From: JBOGVA01 sp050692195 | Lineage (GTDB): Bacteria; Actinomycetota; UBA4738 | Direction of reading: 5' to 3' | Length of the DNA stretch: 14,835 nucleotides | Assembly (NCBI GenBank): GCA_050692195.1 | Contig: JBOGVA010000033.1 | Location: 1-14,835, forward strand | Shown: one piece after another, positions 1-7,315 of the stretch | Numbering within the stretch: position 1 is the first letter of the stretch | How the letters are laid out: the number at the start of each line of letters is the position of its first letter | Translations under genes and position numbers: made by a program | Notes under the pieces: generated by a model | Seen by the model: the letters and a program-made list of their open reading frames with translations, nothing else | What the model was told of the DNA's origin: nothing | Databases searched by the model: none

Positions 1-50
1 GGAGCGCCGAGAGAATCCCTCGTTTGTAGTAGGGTCGTGCTCTCACCCGA

Positions 51-1664
51 ATGGCCGATCTTCGAGCGATCCTTCCCGCGGTGGCCGCCTCCTTCGTTGT
101 CGGCCTGGTCCTCTCGCCCACGATAAGCACGACGGAGCCCACCTCGATGCCGGAGGCTGGAAGCTCGCAATCCTCGCCCACAGACTTCAACGGCGATGGG
201 TTCGGGGACCTGGCCATCGGAATCCCTGGAGAGACTGTGGGCGGTCGGGCGGATGCGGGCGGCGTCGGCGTCATCTACGGCTCGGCCTCCGGTTTGCACT
301 CGGCGGGAAACCAATTCTGGACTCAGAACAGCGCCGGCATTCCGGGGGGGGCGGAGCTGGCCGACGAATTCGGCTTCTCCGTGGCTGCGGGTGACATCAA
401 CGGGGATGGCTTCAGCGACACGGCGGTCGGCGTTCCCCTCGAAGACTGGCACGCAGAGGATGCGGGAGCGGTCAACGTCATGTACGGCTCGGCGGCCGGG
501 CTGACCTCGGAAGGCAGCCAGGTCTGGTCCCAGGACTCGCCCGGGGTGCTGGGGGGCCAGGAGCAGGGGGACCAATTCGGGCGTTCCCTGGCCCTCGGAG
601 ATTTCAACGGTGACGGTTTCGCCGATCTGGCCGTGGGGGTGCCCTTCGAGGCCATCCGAAGCGGCGACCAGGCCGGAGCGGTCAACGTCCTCTATGGTTC
701 GGCGTCCGGCCTGACGGCGGCGGGAAACCAGCTCTGGCACCAGGACAGCCGGGGCATGGGGGGAACGGCGGAGGCGGGCGACTTCTTCGGCTTCGCCCTG
801 GCCGCCGCAGACTTCAACGATGACACCTTCGTGGACCTGGCGGTGGGAGTGCCGGGAGAGGACCCACCGGTCGATGCCGGATCGGTGCACATCATCTACG
901 GTTCCCCGAACGGGCTGACGTCGGCCGGCGACAGGATCTGGACCCAGAGATCCAACGGTATCGGAGGGGCAGCCGAGAAAGGGGACATGTTCGGATACTC
1001 GCTGGCCAGTGGGGATCTGAACGGGGACGGATTCGCAGACCTGGCGGTGGGCGTCCCGTTCGAAGCCATCGGGTCAGACCATCGGGCCGGAGCCGTCAAC
1101 GTCATCTATGGGTCGCCCTCCGGCCTGATCGCCGCCGGCAACCACGTCTGGCACCAGGACAGCGGGGCCATCCGGGACACGGCCGAGCCGTACGACGAAT
1201 TCGCCTTCGCCCTGGCTTCCGGCGACTTCAACGGCGACGGGTTCTGGGATCTTGCGGCCGGCGTGCCGGGTGAGGGCCCACCGACCAAGATGGGCGCGGC
1301 CAACGTCATCTACGGCTCCGCCGGAGGGCTCAGGTCCGCGGGGAACCAGATCTGGTCCCAGGACAGCCCCGGCATACAGGGCACCGGCGAGGCCTTCGAC
1401 CTGCTCGCGTTCTCGCTCGTCGCGGCGGACTTCGGCCTCTCGCCGGAGATGGATCTCGTGCTGGGAGTGCCGTTCGAGGACGTGTCCGGCGCGACCGACG
1501 CCGGCGCCGTGAGCGTCATCTATGGGTCGCCTGACGGTCTCAGCGCCACCGGCAACCGGATCTGGCACCAGGACAGCGCCGGCATCCGGGACGCGGCCGA
1601 GCCCGGCGACATGTTCGCGTTCGCTCTGGGAGCGGCGCGCCTGGGAGCGGGACCGACCCCCTGA
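51..1664 (+). CDS. Secreted FG-GAP (integrin-alpha-like) beta-propeller protein
   Basis: A 537-residue protein with an N-terminal hydrophobic segment (about residues 6-27) that looks like a signal peptide or anchor. The rest is seven repeats of about 69-70 residues. Each carries a calcium-loop motif of the DxNGDGxxD type followed by L-A-V-G-V-P, starting near residues 45, 115, 184, 254, 322, 392 and 460, then a V-x-V-I-Y-G-S strand and a G-N-x-(I/L)-W segment. The seventh loop has lost most ligand positions (D460-F-G-L-S-P-E-M-D468). The chain begins in the middle of a repeat unit and ends with a half unit (M521-F-A-F-A-L-G-A-A), so the ends should close the ring as in a seven-bladed propeller. 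FG-GAP proteins usually act outside the cell in adhesion or ligand binding; the ligand here is unknown. The ATG at 51 has no strong Shine-Dalgarno. TAGGGT at 30-35 could be a -10 giving a very short leader. The next gene follows almost without a gap. Confidence 0.85.
   Translation: MADLRAILPAVAASFVVGLVLSPTISTTEPTSMPEAGSSQSSPTDFNGDGFGDLAIGIPGETVGGRADAGGVGVIYGSASGLHSAGNQFWTQNSAGIPGGAELADEFGFSVAAGDINGDGFSDTAVGVPLEDWHAEDAGAVNVMYGSAAGLTSEGSQVWSQDSPGVLGGQEQGDQFGRSLALGDFNGDGFADLAVGVPFEAIRSGDQAGAVNVLYGSASGLTAAGNQLWHQDSRGMGGTAEAGDFFGFALAAADFNDDTFVDLAVGVPGEDPPVDAGSVHIIYGSPNGLTSAGDRIWTQRSNGIGGAAEKGDMFGYSLASGDLNGDGFADLAVGVPFEAIGSDHRAGAVNVIYGSPSGLIAAGNHVWHQDSGAIRDTAEPYDEFAFALASGDFNGDGFWDLAAGVPGEGPPTKMGAANVIYGSAGGLRSAGNQIWSQDSPGIQGTGEAFDLLAFSLVAADFGLSPEMDLVLGVPFEDVSGATDAGAVSVIYGSPDGLSATGNRIWHQDSAGIRDAAEPGDMFAFALGAARLGAGPTP
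184..1660 (+). repeat. Tandem 205-210-base coding repeats (FG-GAP units)
   Basis: The propeller repeats are visible at DNA level as about seven diverged units with a period of 205-210 bases. Recurring blocks include GACTTCAACGG-GACGG (calcium loop), GTCAACGTCATCTA-GG (the VNVIYG strand) and TGGCACCAGGACAGC (the WHQDS segment). Units 2, 3 and 5 and units 4 and 6 look most alike, which suggests past internal duplication followed by divergence. The stretch may be prone to misassembly in short-read data. Confidence 0.6.
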
Positions 1665-1702
1665 GGGCTGATGCTTCGACGTCGCCGCGGGCCCGTTGGG
1701 CC

Positions 1703-3277
1703 TTGGGGCTGTTGCCAATCGGCTACCTGCTGCTGGCCCTGATCGGTGGAGCGCCCGCCTCACCCCTTGTCCCTCCGCTTCCGCCCGGTGTGCAGGTCCC
1801 GTCCTGGGCGGCGCGGGGGGCCGAGCTCATCGGGATCGACGCGCTCGGCTGGGCCGCGCTGACCTTCCTCTCCTTGAGCGTGATGCTGACTCTGCTGGGG
1901 GCTTTCGCCGTGCTCATCGTGGAAGCCTGGCGGGGTCGGGTCCGCCTGGGCCCAGTGAGGTTCGCCGCCGGAATCAGCCTGGTCGTAGCGGTGGCCGCGC
2001 CTCTCCTGCTCTCCCGGGACGTGTACAGCTACGCCGCGTACGGAAGGATGTTCGCGCTGTACGACTCCAACCCCTACCTCCACCCACCTTCCGACTTTCC
2101 CGCCGACCCCTTCGTCCGGGTCACGTCCACCGCCTGGCTGGACACCAGATCGGTGTACGGCCCGGCGTTCACCGTTGCCGGCGCGGGGGTGGCTCGGGCC
2201 TGGGCCGGGTCACCCGCGGGCACGATCCTTGGGTTCAAGGTCCTGGCCGCGCTGGCTGTGGCGTTGACGGGTCTGCTGGTGACGGTGGCAGCAAGGAGGC
2301 TACGGCCCGGACGCGAGGCGATGGCGGCCATCGCGGTGGGGTTGAACCCGGTGATCGTTGTCCATGCCGTGGGCGGTGGTCACAACGACGCTCTGGTGGC
2401 GGCGCTGATCGCTGGGGCGCTGGTCCTGGCCGCTCCGCGTGGCCTCACCACCGACCGGCTCGAGCGGTCGGGTGTAGCTCCCTCGATGCTCGGGGCGACG
2501 GCCCTGCTGACCACCGGCTCCTTGATCAAGGTCGTGGCCGCGCTCCCCCTCCTGTTCTGGGTCTTCTCCCTCGTTCGAACCTCTCGGTCCGGAGACCGGT
2601 TCCGCGTTCTTGGGGCCCACGCCCTGGTGGCCGGCCTCGTCGCTGTGGCCTTCATCGCGCCCTTCGCCGAGGGCTGGCGCAGCCTGAGCTCCATGACGAC
2701 CCTGGCATCCTTGGAGGGCTGGGCCAGCGGCCCCGCTCTGCTTGCCCGCGGCGCTCGCACCCTTGGGCGAGCGCTGGCCGGGACCGGGCTCGGAGATGCG
2801 ATGGCGAAGGCCGTCTCCGGGGCATTCCTGGGGGCGGTGGCCTATGTTCTGTGGCCAATCCTTCGCCGAGCCAGGCCATACGCGACCCGTCGAGCCGGCC
2901 TTGATCAGGATCCGGTGGACGGCGTCTACACCCCTGCCGTGATGTGGGGTGCCTCACTGTTGATGCTGTCGCTGGGCGCTCCCTACCTCCTTCCCTGGTA
3001 CGCGGCCTGGTTCATCCCACTCCTCCCTCTCGCATCCGATGACCGGCTGGCCATCATCGGCCTTGCCGCCGCCGGGCTCCTCGCCGTCACGGGCATCCCC
3101 GCCGAGCCCGGCCCGGCTCCCGGACTCTGGGAAGGAATGAAGCTGGCCGTGCACTACGTGGCCGCACCGGTGATGCTGGTGTTGTTCGCTGCCGCGGCGG
3201 CCCGAGTGCGGAGCCTCGCCAGAACCTCCCGTCCACCGGCGCCGCTCACCCCGACAGCTCCGCCGCTGGAGCGATAG
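1703..3277 (+). CDS. GT87 / MptB-like polyprenyl-phosphate-mannose-dependent mannosyltransferase
   Basis: A polytopic membrane protein of about 524 residues with roughly ten or more hydrophobic helices. An extracytoplasmic loop carries S104-R-D-V-Y-S-Y110, then Y-D-S-N-P-Y-L-H-P-P (120-129) and Y152-G-P. A later segment near residue 214 reads G-L-N-P-V-I-V-V-H-A-V-G-G-G-H-N-D-A-L. These match the actinobacterial MptA/MptB group of GT-C enzymes, which extend alpha-1,6-mannan chains using polyprenyl-phosphomannose; the loop Asp fits the catalytic position. Exact substrate cannot be told from sequence. TTG at 1703 is a conservative start but has no Shine-Dalgarno and leaves no residues before the first helix. 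The frame stays open upstream, and CTG at 1661 overlaps the preceding TGA (CTGA), adding the basic lead R-A-D-A-S-T-S-P-R-A-R-W. That is the more natural N-terminus. The 3' end overlaps the convergent SAF gene by 32 bases. Confidence 0.75.
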   Translation: MGLLPIGYLLLALIGGAPASPLVPPLPPGVQVPSWAARGAELIGIDALGWAALTFLSLSVMLTLLGAFAVLIVEAWRGRVRLGPVRFAAGISLVVAVAAPLLLSRDVYSYAAYGRMFALYDSNPYLHPPSDFPADPFVRVTSTAWLDTRSVYGPAFTVAGAGVARAWAGSPAGTILGFKVLAALAVALTGLLVTVAARRLRPGREAMAAIAVGLNPVIVVHAVGGGHNDALVAALIAGALVLAAPRGLTTDRLERSGVAPSMLGATALLTTGSLIKVVAALPLLFWVFSLVRTSRSGDRFRVLGAHALVAGLVAVAFIAPFAEGWRSLSSMTTLASLEGWASGPALLARGARTLGRALAGTGLGDAMAKAVSGAFLGAVAYVLWPILRRARPYATRRAGLDQDPVDGVYTPAVMWGASLLMLSLGAPYLLPWYAAWFIPLLPLASDDRLAIIGLAAAGLLAVTGIPAEPGPAPGLWEGMKLAVHYVAAPVMLVLFAAAAARVRSLARTSRPPAPLTPTAPPLER

Positions 3278-3923
3278 CCACCTGGACGTCGGCGAAGGCT
3301 CTGGCGAAGGCCAGCCGCTCCTCCTGCTCGGTCGATACCAGCAGGATCAGTGTGGTGGAGCTCCCCGCGCCGGCGGCCGCCGCGTCGAGGTCCAGCCCGT
3401 CGCCCCCGCCCTCCGGACCGAGTACGAAGAGCACCTCCACGCCGGCCACGACCGTCTCCGTATGAGGCTGGCCGGACGCATACGTAGCCAGGACGTCGAC
3501 ACGATCTCCAGGTACGAGCGCCCCGCCTGGCAAAGAGGTCGGTACGGCGAAGGCCCGGAGTCCCTTCGGAATCAGTGACGCCACCGGGCCTGCCCGTACG
3601 CGAGCCAGCCGGGTCTCGGTCACTGCCTCTCCGGGCGAGAGGTCCGACAGGGCCACCCGGCCGGCAGCCTTCGAGATGTGATCCATGAATCCGGGAGGAG
3701 CGTAGACGCGAGGGAACCTGGCGACCCTTAGGTCGGCCGGGCCCACCACGCTTCCTCGCCCTATCAACTCAGCTGCGACCACCACGGAAACCTGTGGCCC
3801 AAGGGCTACCGTCGCGGCGGACACTCGGGCGAGATATCCGTGCAGAAGGATCCCCGCGGCCATGGCGAGCGCCAACGAGGCCGCCATGTATAGACGCGCC
3901 GATCTCGACCAGCGTCTGCGCAC
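3246..3923 (-). CDS. SAF-domain, CpaB/RcpC-like membrane-anchored protein (orphan)
   Basis: A 225-residue protein with a basic N-terminus, one TM or signal-anchor helix (about 11-31), a SAF domain (about 43-112, with V-V-V-A-A-x-x-I-x-R-G-S-V-V and later L-S-P-G-E-A-V) and a C-terminal CpaB/RcpC-type domain starting around residue 118 (I-P-K-G-L-R-A-F-A-V, then P-G-D-R-V-D-V-L). In Flp/Tad pilus systems CpaB helps assemble the pilus at the envelope. No other Tad genes (secretin, CpaE, TadA-C, prepilin) are present here, so it is an orphan or serves a remote locus. The GTG start at 3923 is preceded by GGCGGGAG about 6 bases upstream. It is divergent from the receiver gene and convergent, with a 32-base 3' overlap, with the mannosyltransferase. 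Confident on the SAF/CpaB fold, unsure on role. Confidence 0.7.
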   Translation of the reverse strand: MRRRWSRSARLYMAASLALAMAAGILLHGYLARVSAATVALGPQVSVVVAAELIGRGSVVGPADLRVARFPRVYAPPGFMDHISKAAGRVALSDLSPGEAVTETRLARVRAGPVASLIPKGLRAFAVPTSLPGGALVPGDRVDVLATYASGQPHTETVVAGVEVLFVLGPEGGGDGLDLDAAAAGAGSSTTLILLVSTEQEERLAFARAFADVQVAIAPAAELSG

Positions 3924-4141
3924 AGCACGCTCCCGCCTACAGGGGGATCGAGCTGGGGAGGGTTGGGAGGGGCCTCAGAAGCTAGCGGAGAAGATCACCC
4001 ATGTCTATGAGAAACCTCACAGGGCTCTCCGCTCTTGGCTCGCCGACCGCTCGAGTGACCATGGGGGTACGCCTTCGAAGCGCCCTCAAGAAGCCCGGCT
4101 GACCGCCGATGAAGCCGTTGAGGCCGAGGGGAGGCCCGCAG

Positions 4142-4525
4142 ATGAGTTCGATCCTGGTCATCGATGACGACATCGCTGCGGCGAAGCTGCTCGAGCTCTC
4201 CCTCGTCCGAGCCGGGCATCGAGTGGAGGTCATTCGGGACGTGACGGCGGGCCGCAAGGCGTTGCAGGCGAGCAGCCCGGACCTGGTGATCCTCGACGTG
4301 TTCCTGCCCGATGGAAGCGGGCTCGATCTCCTCCGCTATGTCCGCCAGGACCTCCGCTGGACGATCCCTGTGATCGTCCTGTCCGGACACCGCCAGGAGG
4401 AGTTCTCGGCGCGGGCCGCACGCGTGGGCGCGACGAGCTACGTCACCAAACCCTTCAGCCCGAGGGCGCTCGTCCTCGAGGTCGAGCGGCTCACAGGACG
4501 GGCAGGTGTGGCGACGATACGGTGA
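4142..4525 (+). CDS. Stand-alone receiver-domain response regulator
   Basis: A 127-residue protein that is only a CheY-like REC domain. The expected residues are present: acidic pair D8/D9, phospho-acceptor D52 in V-I-L-D-V-F-L-P, S81 in V-I-V-L-S-G, and K103 in Y-V-T-K-P-F. No DNA-binding or enzymatic output domain follows, so it must act through a protein partner. The ATG at 4142 is chosen because the motif-bearing protein begins there (M-S-S-I-L-V-I-D-D-D) and GGGGAGG lies 7 bases upstream; an in-frame start at 4109 would add only 11 unconserved residues. The following HEAT-repeat gene starts within its last 20 bases, so the two are probably co-translated. No histidine kinase is encoded in the window. 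Confidence 0.9.
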   Translation: MSSILVIDDDIAAAKLLELSLVRAGHRVEVIRDVTAGRKALQASSPDLVILDVFLPDGSGLDLLRYVRQDLRWTIPVIVLSGHRQEEFSARAARVGATSYVTKPFSPRALVLEVERLTGRAGVATIR

Positions 4526-5729
4526 GACCTCATACACCGTCCTGGTGGTCGGGGTCATCACGGTGGAGGTCCTCGCCCTCAGTGTACTGACCTGGAGCTT
4601 CACCTTTCGGCTCTTCGGCTTGGGCTTCGCGACGGAGGTCGAGGGCACGCTGATCGCCGCCGTGGCCGTTACGGCGGCGGCGCTCGTCGCGCTCACCATG
4701 TACATCCTCGGCTACCACACCCTCAGCGTCGCCCGTGATCGACGATCAGTGGGCCGGCTGGAGATGTGGATCGAGCGCTGGGTCCGGGCCCTGTACGATG
4801 GCGATCCTCCTCCCCGCCCACCGCTCCCACGGGACGCGATGGAAGCAGGCCTGGACCTGCGCGAGCTGCTCAAGGGCGAGGAAGGACGGGATCTTACGGC
4901 CCTGCTCGAGGCAGCAGGGGTCGGCGAGTCCCTCCTCGGACAGCTCGGTGCCCATCGGCTGACCGTTCGCCTGGAGGCCCTCGACGGGCTGGCGAAGGCA
5001 CGCCTCCCCGGCACCTTTGGCGCAGTGCTCGAACACCTGGCGGACTCAAGGCCAGCGGTCCGATTGATGGCGGCTCGGGCACTGGCTCGCACACTGGCCG
5101 AATGGACCCCGGGCCCGACCCGTGATCAGGCCGTGGTCGACTTCGCCGCGGGACTCGAGCGTGCGGACCTGCCGCCCGGAGCCGCCGGGGAGACGCTTCA
5201 GCTACTGGAGGCCACGGCACCCGAGGTGCTGTCACGTCTGCTCGGACAGGTTCCTCCGCCGGTGCCCTTGCTCAAAGCGGCGCTCGACGCGGCGGGCCGG
5301 CTGGGTCTGGCGGGCTTCTCGCAATCCATCGTCCCCCTCATCACGCACCACGACCGCGAGGTGCGGGCGGCAGCGCTTCGGGCACTTGGCCGGCTGGGGC
5401 GCGTCCCACCTGGAGCCCGCGACGCAATCGTGATCGCCCTGAACGACGACACCGAGTTCGTCCGGATCCAGGCAGCCAGGGCGGCCGGCCGTCTCCCCCA
5501 ACGATTGGGCACCCCCCTCCTCTACCAGTCGATGGGGGATTCCTCGTGGTGGGTACGAAAGGCCTCGGGCGAGGCGCTGCTCCGGTTGGGCACCAGAGGG
5601 ATCGCGGCTCTTCGGAAGGCCTCGCGCAACCATACGGACGGGTTCGCGCGAGACATGGCGGCGCAGGTGCTCCTGGACGCAGGCCTCGGACAGGTCCGTC
5701 CCGAAGCGCAGATCCAGGAGTCGGCGTGA
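4506..5729 (+). CDS. Membrane-anchored HEAT-repeat protein
   Basis: A 407-residue protein with two N-terminal TM helices (about 11-33 and 47-69), a basic-acidic linker with a proline stretch (P-P-P-R-P-P-L-P near 102), then an all-helical region to the C-terminus. That region has HEAT/PBS-lyase-type repeats such as R-L-E-A-L-D-G-L-A, V-R-L-M-A-A-R-A-L-A, V-R-A-A-A-L-R-A-L-G-R-L-G, V-R-I-Q-A-A-R-A-A-G-R-L and V-R-K-A-S-G-E-A-L-L-R-L-G. HEAT solenoids are protein-interaction scaffolds, and this one should lie at the cytoplasmic face of the membrane. The GTG at 4506 overlaps the receiver gene by 20 bases; the next in-frame GTG at 4542 would cut into the first helix. It ends in a GTGA overlap with the GT2 gene. 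A role linking the receiver to the glycosyltransferase is inference from gene order. Confidence 0.8.
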   Translation: MWRRYGETSYTVLVVGVITVEVLALSVLTWSFTFRLFGLGFATEVEGTLIAAVAVTAAALVALTMYILGYHTLSVARDRRSVGRLEMWIERWVRALYDGDPPPRPPLPRDAMEAGLDLRELLKGEEGRDLTALLEAAGVGESLLGQLGAHRLTVRLEALDGLAKARLPGTFGAVLEHLADSRPAVRLMAARALARTLAEWTPGPTRDQAVVDFAAGLERADLPPGAAGETLQLLEATAPEVLSRLLGQVPPPVPLLKAALDAAGRLGLAGFSQSIVPLITHHDREVRAAALRALGRLGRVPPGARDAIVIALNDDTEFVRIQAARAAGRLPQRLGTPLLYQSMGDSSWWVRKASGEALLRLGTRGIAALRKASRNHTDGFARDMAAQVLLDAGLGQVRPEAQIQESA

Positions 5730-7150
5730 GGACCTGGAGCGTTCTGTTCGCGACCTTCCAGCTCCTCCTGCTCGGCTACTTCGCCGTGCTGAACCTCCTC
5801 TACGCGCTCTTCGGATACCTCGGTCTGCGCTCGGTGCTGGTCTATAGGAGGGGGCTCTCTCAGATCGCACTCAAGGACCTGCTCGAGCAGGACTTGGAGC
5901 TGCCGGTCTCGATCCTCGTCGCTGCCTACAACGAGGAACGAAGCGTGGTCGGGAGCGTCTCTTCGTTCCTCTCTCTCCACTACCCGGAGTTCGAGGTGAT
6001 CGTGGTCTCGGATGGGTCAACGGACGGGACGGTGGAGCAGCTGGTCCAGGCGTTCGCTCTGGTGGAGCAGCCGCGAGTCTACCGGCGCGCACTCTCGACA
6101 CAGCCCATCCGGCGGACGTTTCGCTCCCTCCGCCACCCGAACTTGCTGGTGATCGAGAAAGTTCGTGGTGGCCGCGCCGACGCCCTCAATGCCGCCCTGA
6201 ACCAAGCCAAATACCCGCTTGTCGCTCCCGTCGACGCCGACTCGATGCTCGATGCCGAGGCCATCCTCCGTGCTTCCCGGCTGTTCCTGGAGGATGAGAC
6301 CGTCGTTGCCGTCGGAGGGACGATCCGTCCCTTGAACGGGACGGTCATGGTCGAAGGGCGTGTAACCGGGCTGAAGATGCCCGACCGGTGGATCGAGAGG
6401 TTCCAGGTTCTGGAATACGCTCGCGCATTCTTCACGGGCCGAGCCGGCTGGAGCCACTTCGACGCCCTGCTGATCATCTCCGGGGCCCTGGGGCTGTTCC
6501 GGCGCGAGGCTGTGATGGAGGTGGGAGGGTACTGGACGGGCACGGTCTGCGAGGACATGGAACTGGTGGTCAAGCTGCACAAGCACTACCGGCGATCGGG
6601 CAAGCCGTACCGGATCCTGTTCACCCCGGACCCGATCTGCTGGACCGAGGTCCCCACATCGATGTCCGCCCTCCGGAGGCAGCGGAACCGGTGGCACCGT
6701 GGACTGTGGGAGATACTGCTGGCCCATCGGGACATGCTGTTCAACCCCCGGTACGGACGGTTGGGCTCTGTGGCGCTTCCGTACTTCCTCTTCTTCGAGG
6801 CGCTGGGCCCCGTCGTGGAGGTCCTGGGGTACGTGCTCCTCCCGCTGAGCTTCTTCCTGGGCATCCTGTTCGTGCAGTTCGCGCTGATGTTCGTCTTGCT
6901 GGCCGTGCTGTACGGGATGCTCCTCTCCCAGATGGCGGTGGGGATCGAGACGCTGCTGCTATCCCGCTACCCGCGGCTGCGCGACCGGATCATCCTGTTC
7001 GGCGCCGCCCTACTGGAGTTCTTCGGCTACAGGCAGATCCTGACCGTGGAGCGACTCCTGGCGATGTTCCAGATCAGGCGGAAACGCGGCTACTGGGGAG
7101 CGATGTCGCGCGAGGGCATCCCGATCGGCCGCGGCGAGGTGGGTCTCTGA
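5726..7150 (+). CDS. Processive-type family 2 glycosyltransferase (PgaC/BcsA-like), membrane protein
   Basis: A 474-residue inner-membrane GT2 enzyme. A TM helix (about 6-34) precedes a GT-A domain with V-S-I-L-V-A-A-Y-N-E (61-70), V-S-D-G-S-T-D (94-100), the metal-binding D170-A-D172, the acceptor-base motif C-E-D (275-277) and the Q319-R-N-R-W323 signature of processive beta-glycosyltransferases. A cluster of C-terminal helices (about 350-420) follows. Relatives make cellulose, poly-N-acetylglucosamine or hyaluronan. The donor sugar is not readable from sequence. GTG at 5726 is chosen because it overlaps the HEAT gene stop (GTGA) and CAGGAG lies 5 bases upstream. The gene is translationally coupled to the receiver-HEAT pair. 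No export, deacetylase or hydrolase partner gene lies in the window. Confidence 0.87.
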   Translation: MRTWSVLFATFQLLLLGYFAVLNLLYALFGYLGLRSVLVYRRGLSQIALKDLLEQDLELPVSILVAAYNEERSVVGSVSSFLSLHYPEFEVIVVSDGSTDGTVEQLVQAFALVEQPRVYRRALSTQPIRRTFRSLRHPNLLVIEKVRGGRADALNAALNQAKYPLVAPVDADSMLDAEAILRASRLFLEDETVVAVGGTIRPLNGTVMVEGRVTGLKMPDRWIERFQVLEYARAFFTGRAGWSHFDALLIISGALGLFRREAVMEVGGYWTGTVCEDMELVVKLHKHYRRSGKPYRILFTPDPICWTEVPTSMSALRRQRNRWHRGLWEILLAHRDMLFNPRYGRLGSVALPYFLFFEALGPVVEVLGYVLLPLSFFLGILFVQFALMFVLLAVLYGMLLSQMAVGIETLLLSRYPRLRDRIILFGAALLEFFGYRQILTVERLLAMFQIRRKRGYWGAMSREGIPIGRGEVGL

Positions 7151-7160
7151 GGCAGGGGCT

Positions 7161-7176
7161 GGCCTGGCGTCAGGCC
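7161..7176. terminator. Hairpin after the GT2 gene
   Basis: GGCCTG, loop GCGT, CAGGCC: a perfect 6-base stem 10 bases past the GT2 stop. There is no T-tract, so it is a terminator candidate of the U-poor kind common in high-GC bacteria, in a gap between converging genes. Confidence 0.4.
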
Positions 7177-7201
7177 CCCGTCGCCCCCGCAAATGCGCGC
7201 T

Positions 7202-7217
7202 CCTTCCCGGGGGAAGG
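7202..7217. terminator. Second hairpin in the convergent gap
   Basis: CCTTCC, loop CGGG, GGAAGG (7202-7217; the inner C-G can also pair). It is symmetrical, so it could act on transcripts from either side. No T-tract is seen. Confidence 0.35.
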
Positions 7218-7245
7218 CGATGCCGTTTCGACGAGGAGGAGCGGG

Positions 7246-7259
7246 CGTTCGATCGAACG
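7246..7259. repeat. Perfect 14-base palindrome
   Basis: CGTTCGATCGAACG is a complete dyad with no spacer, in the non-coding gap between the GT2 gene and the minus-strand flavoprotein gene. It could be a protein-binding site or part of a terminator. No promoter is visible next to it. Confidence 0.45.
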
Positions 7260-7315
7260 TTAGCGCAGGGGCACGATCCTGTCAGTAAGAAACCTCACAC
7301 CATGGCCAAGAAGCG

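Noticed and set aside
323..1763. Series of minus-strand frames opposite the FG-GAP gene at about 210-base spacing
   Set aside because: They mirror the tandem repeats on the coding strand; the products are low-complexity with no motif and no ribosome sites.
1696..2904. 402-codon plus-strand frame overlapping the mannosyltransferase in another phase
   Set aside because: Arginine/glycine-rich product without motifs, while the alternative phase gives a coherent polytopic GT87 protein.
3794..4167. Plus-strand frames of 63 and 101 codons near the start of the SAF gene and upstream of the receiver
   Set aside because: They overlap the SAF gene start antisense, have no motif or good ribosome site, and look like chance frames.
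4010..7299. AGAAACCTCACA occurs at 4010-4021 and 7288-7299, flanking the receiver-HEAT-GT2 block like element ends
   Set aside because: A rough estimate gives several chance 12-base matches in a window this size. No longer identity, inverted ends or transposase is seen.
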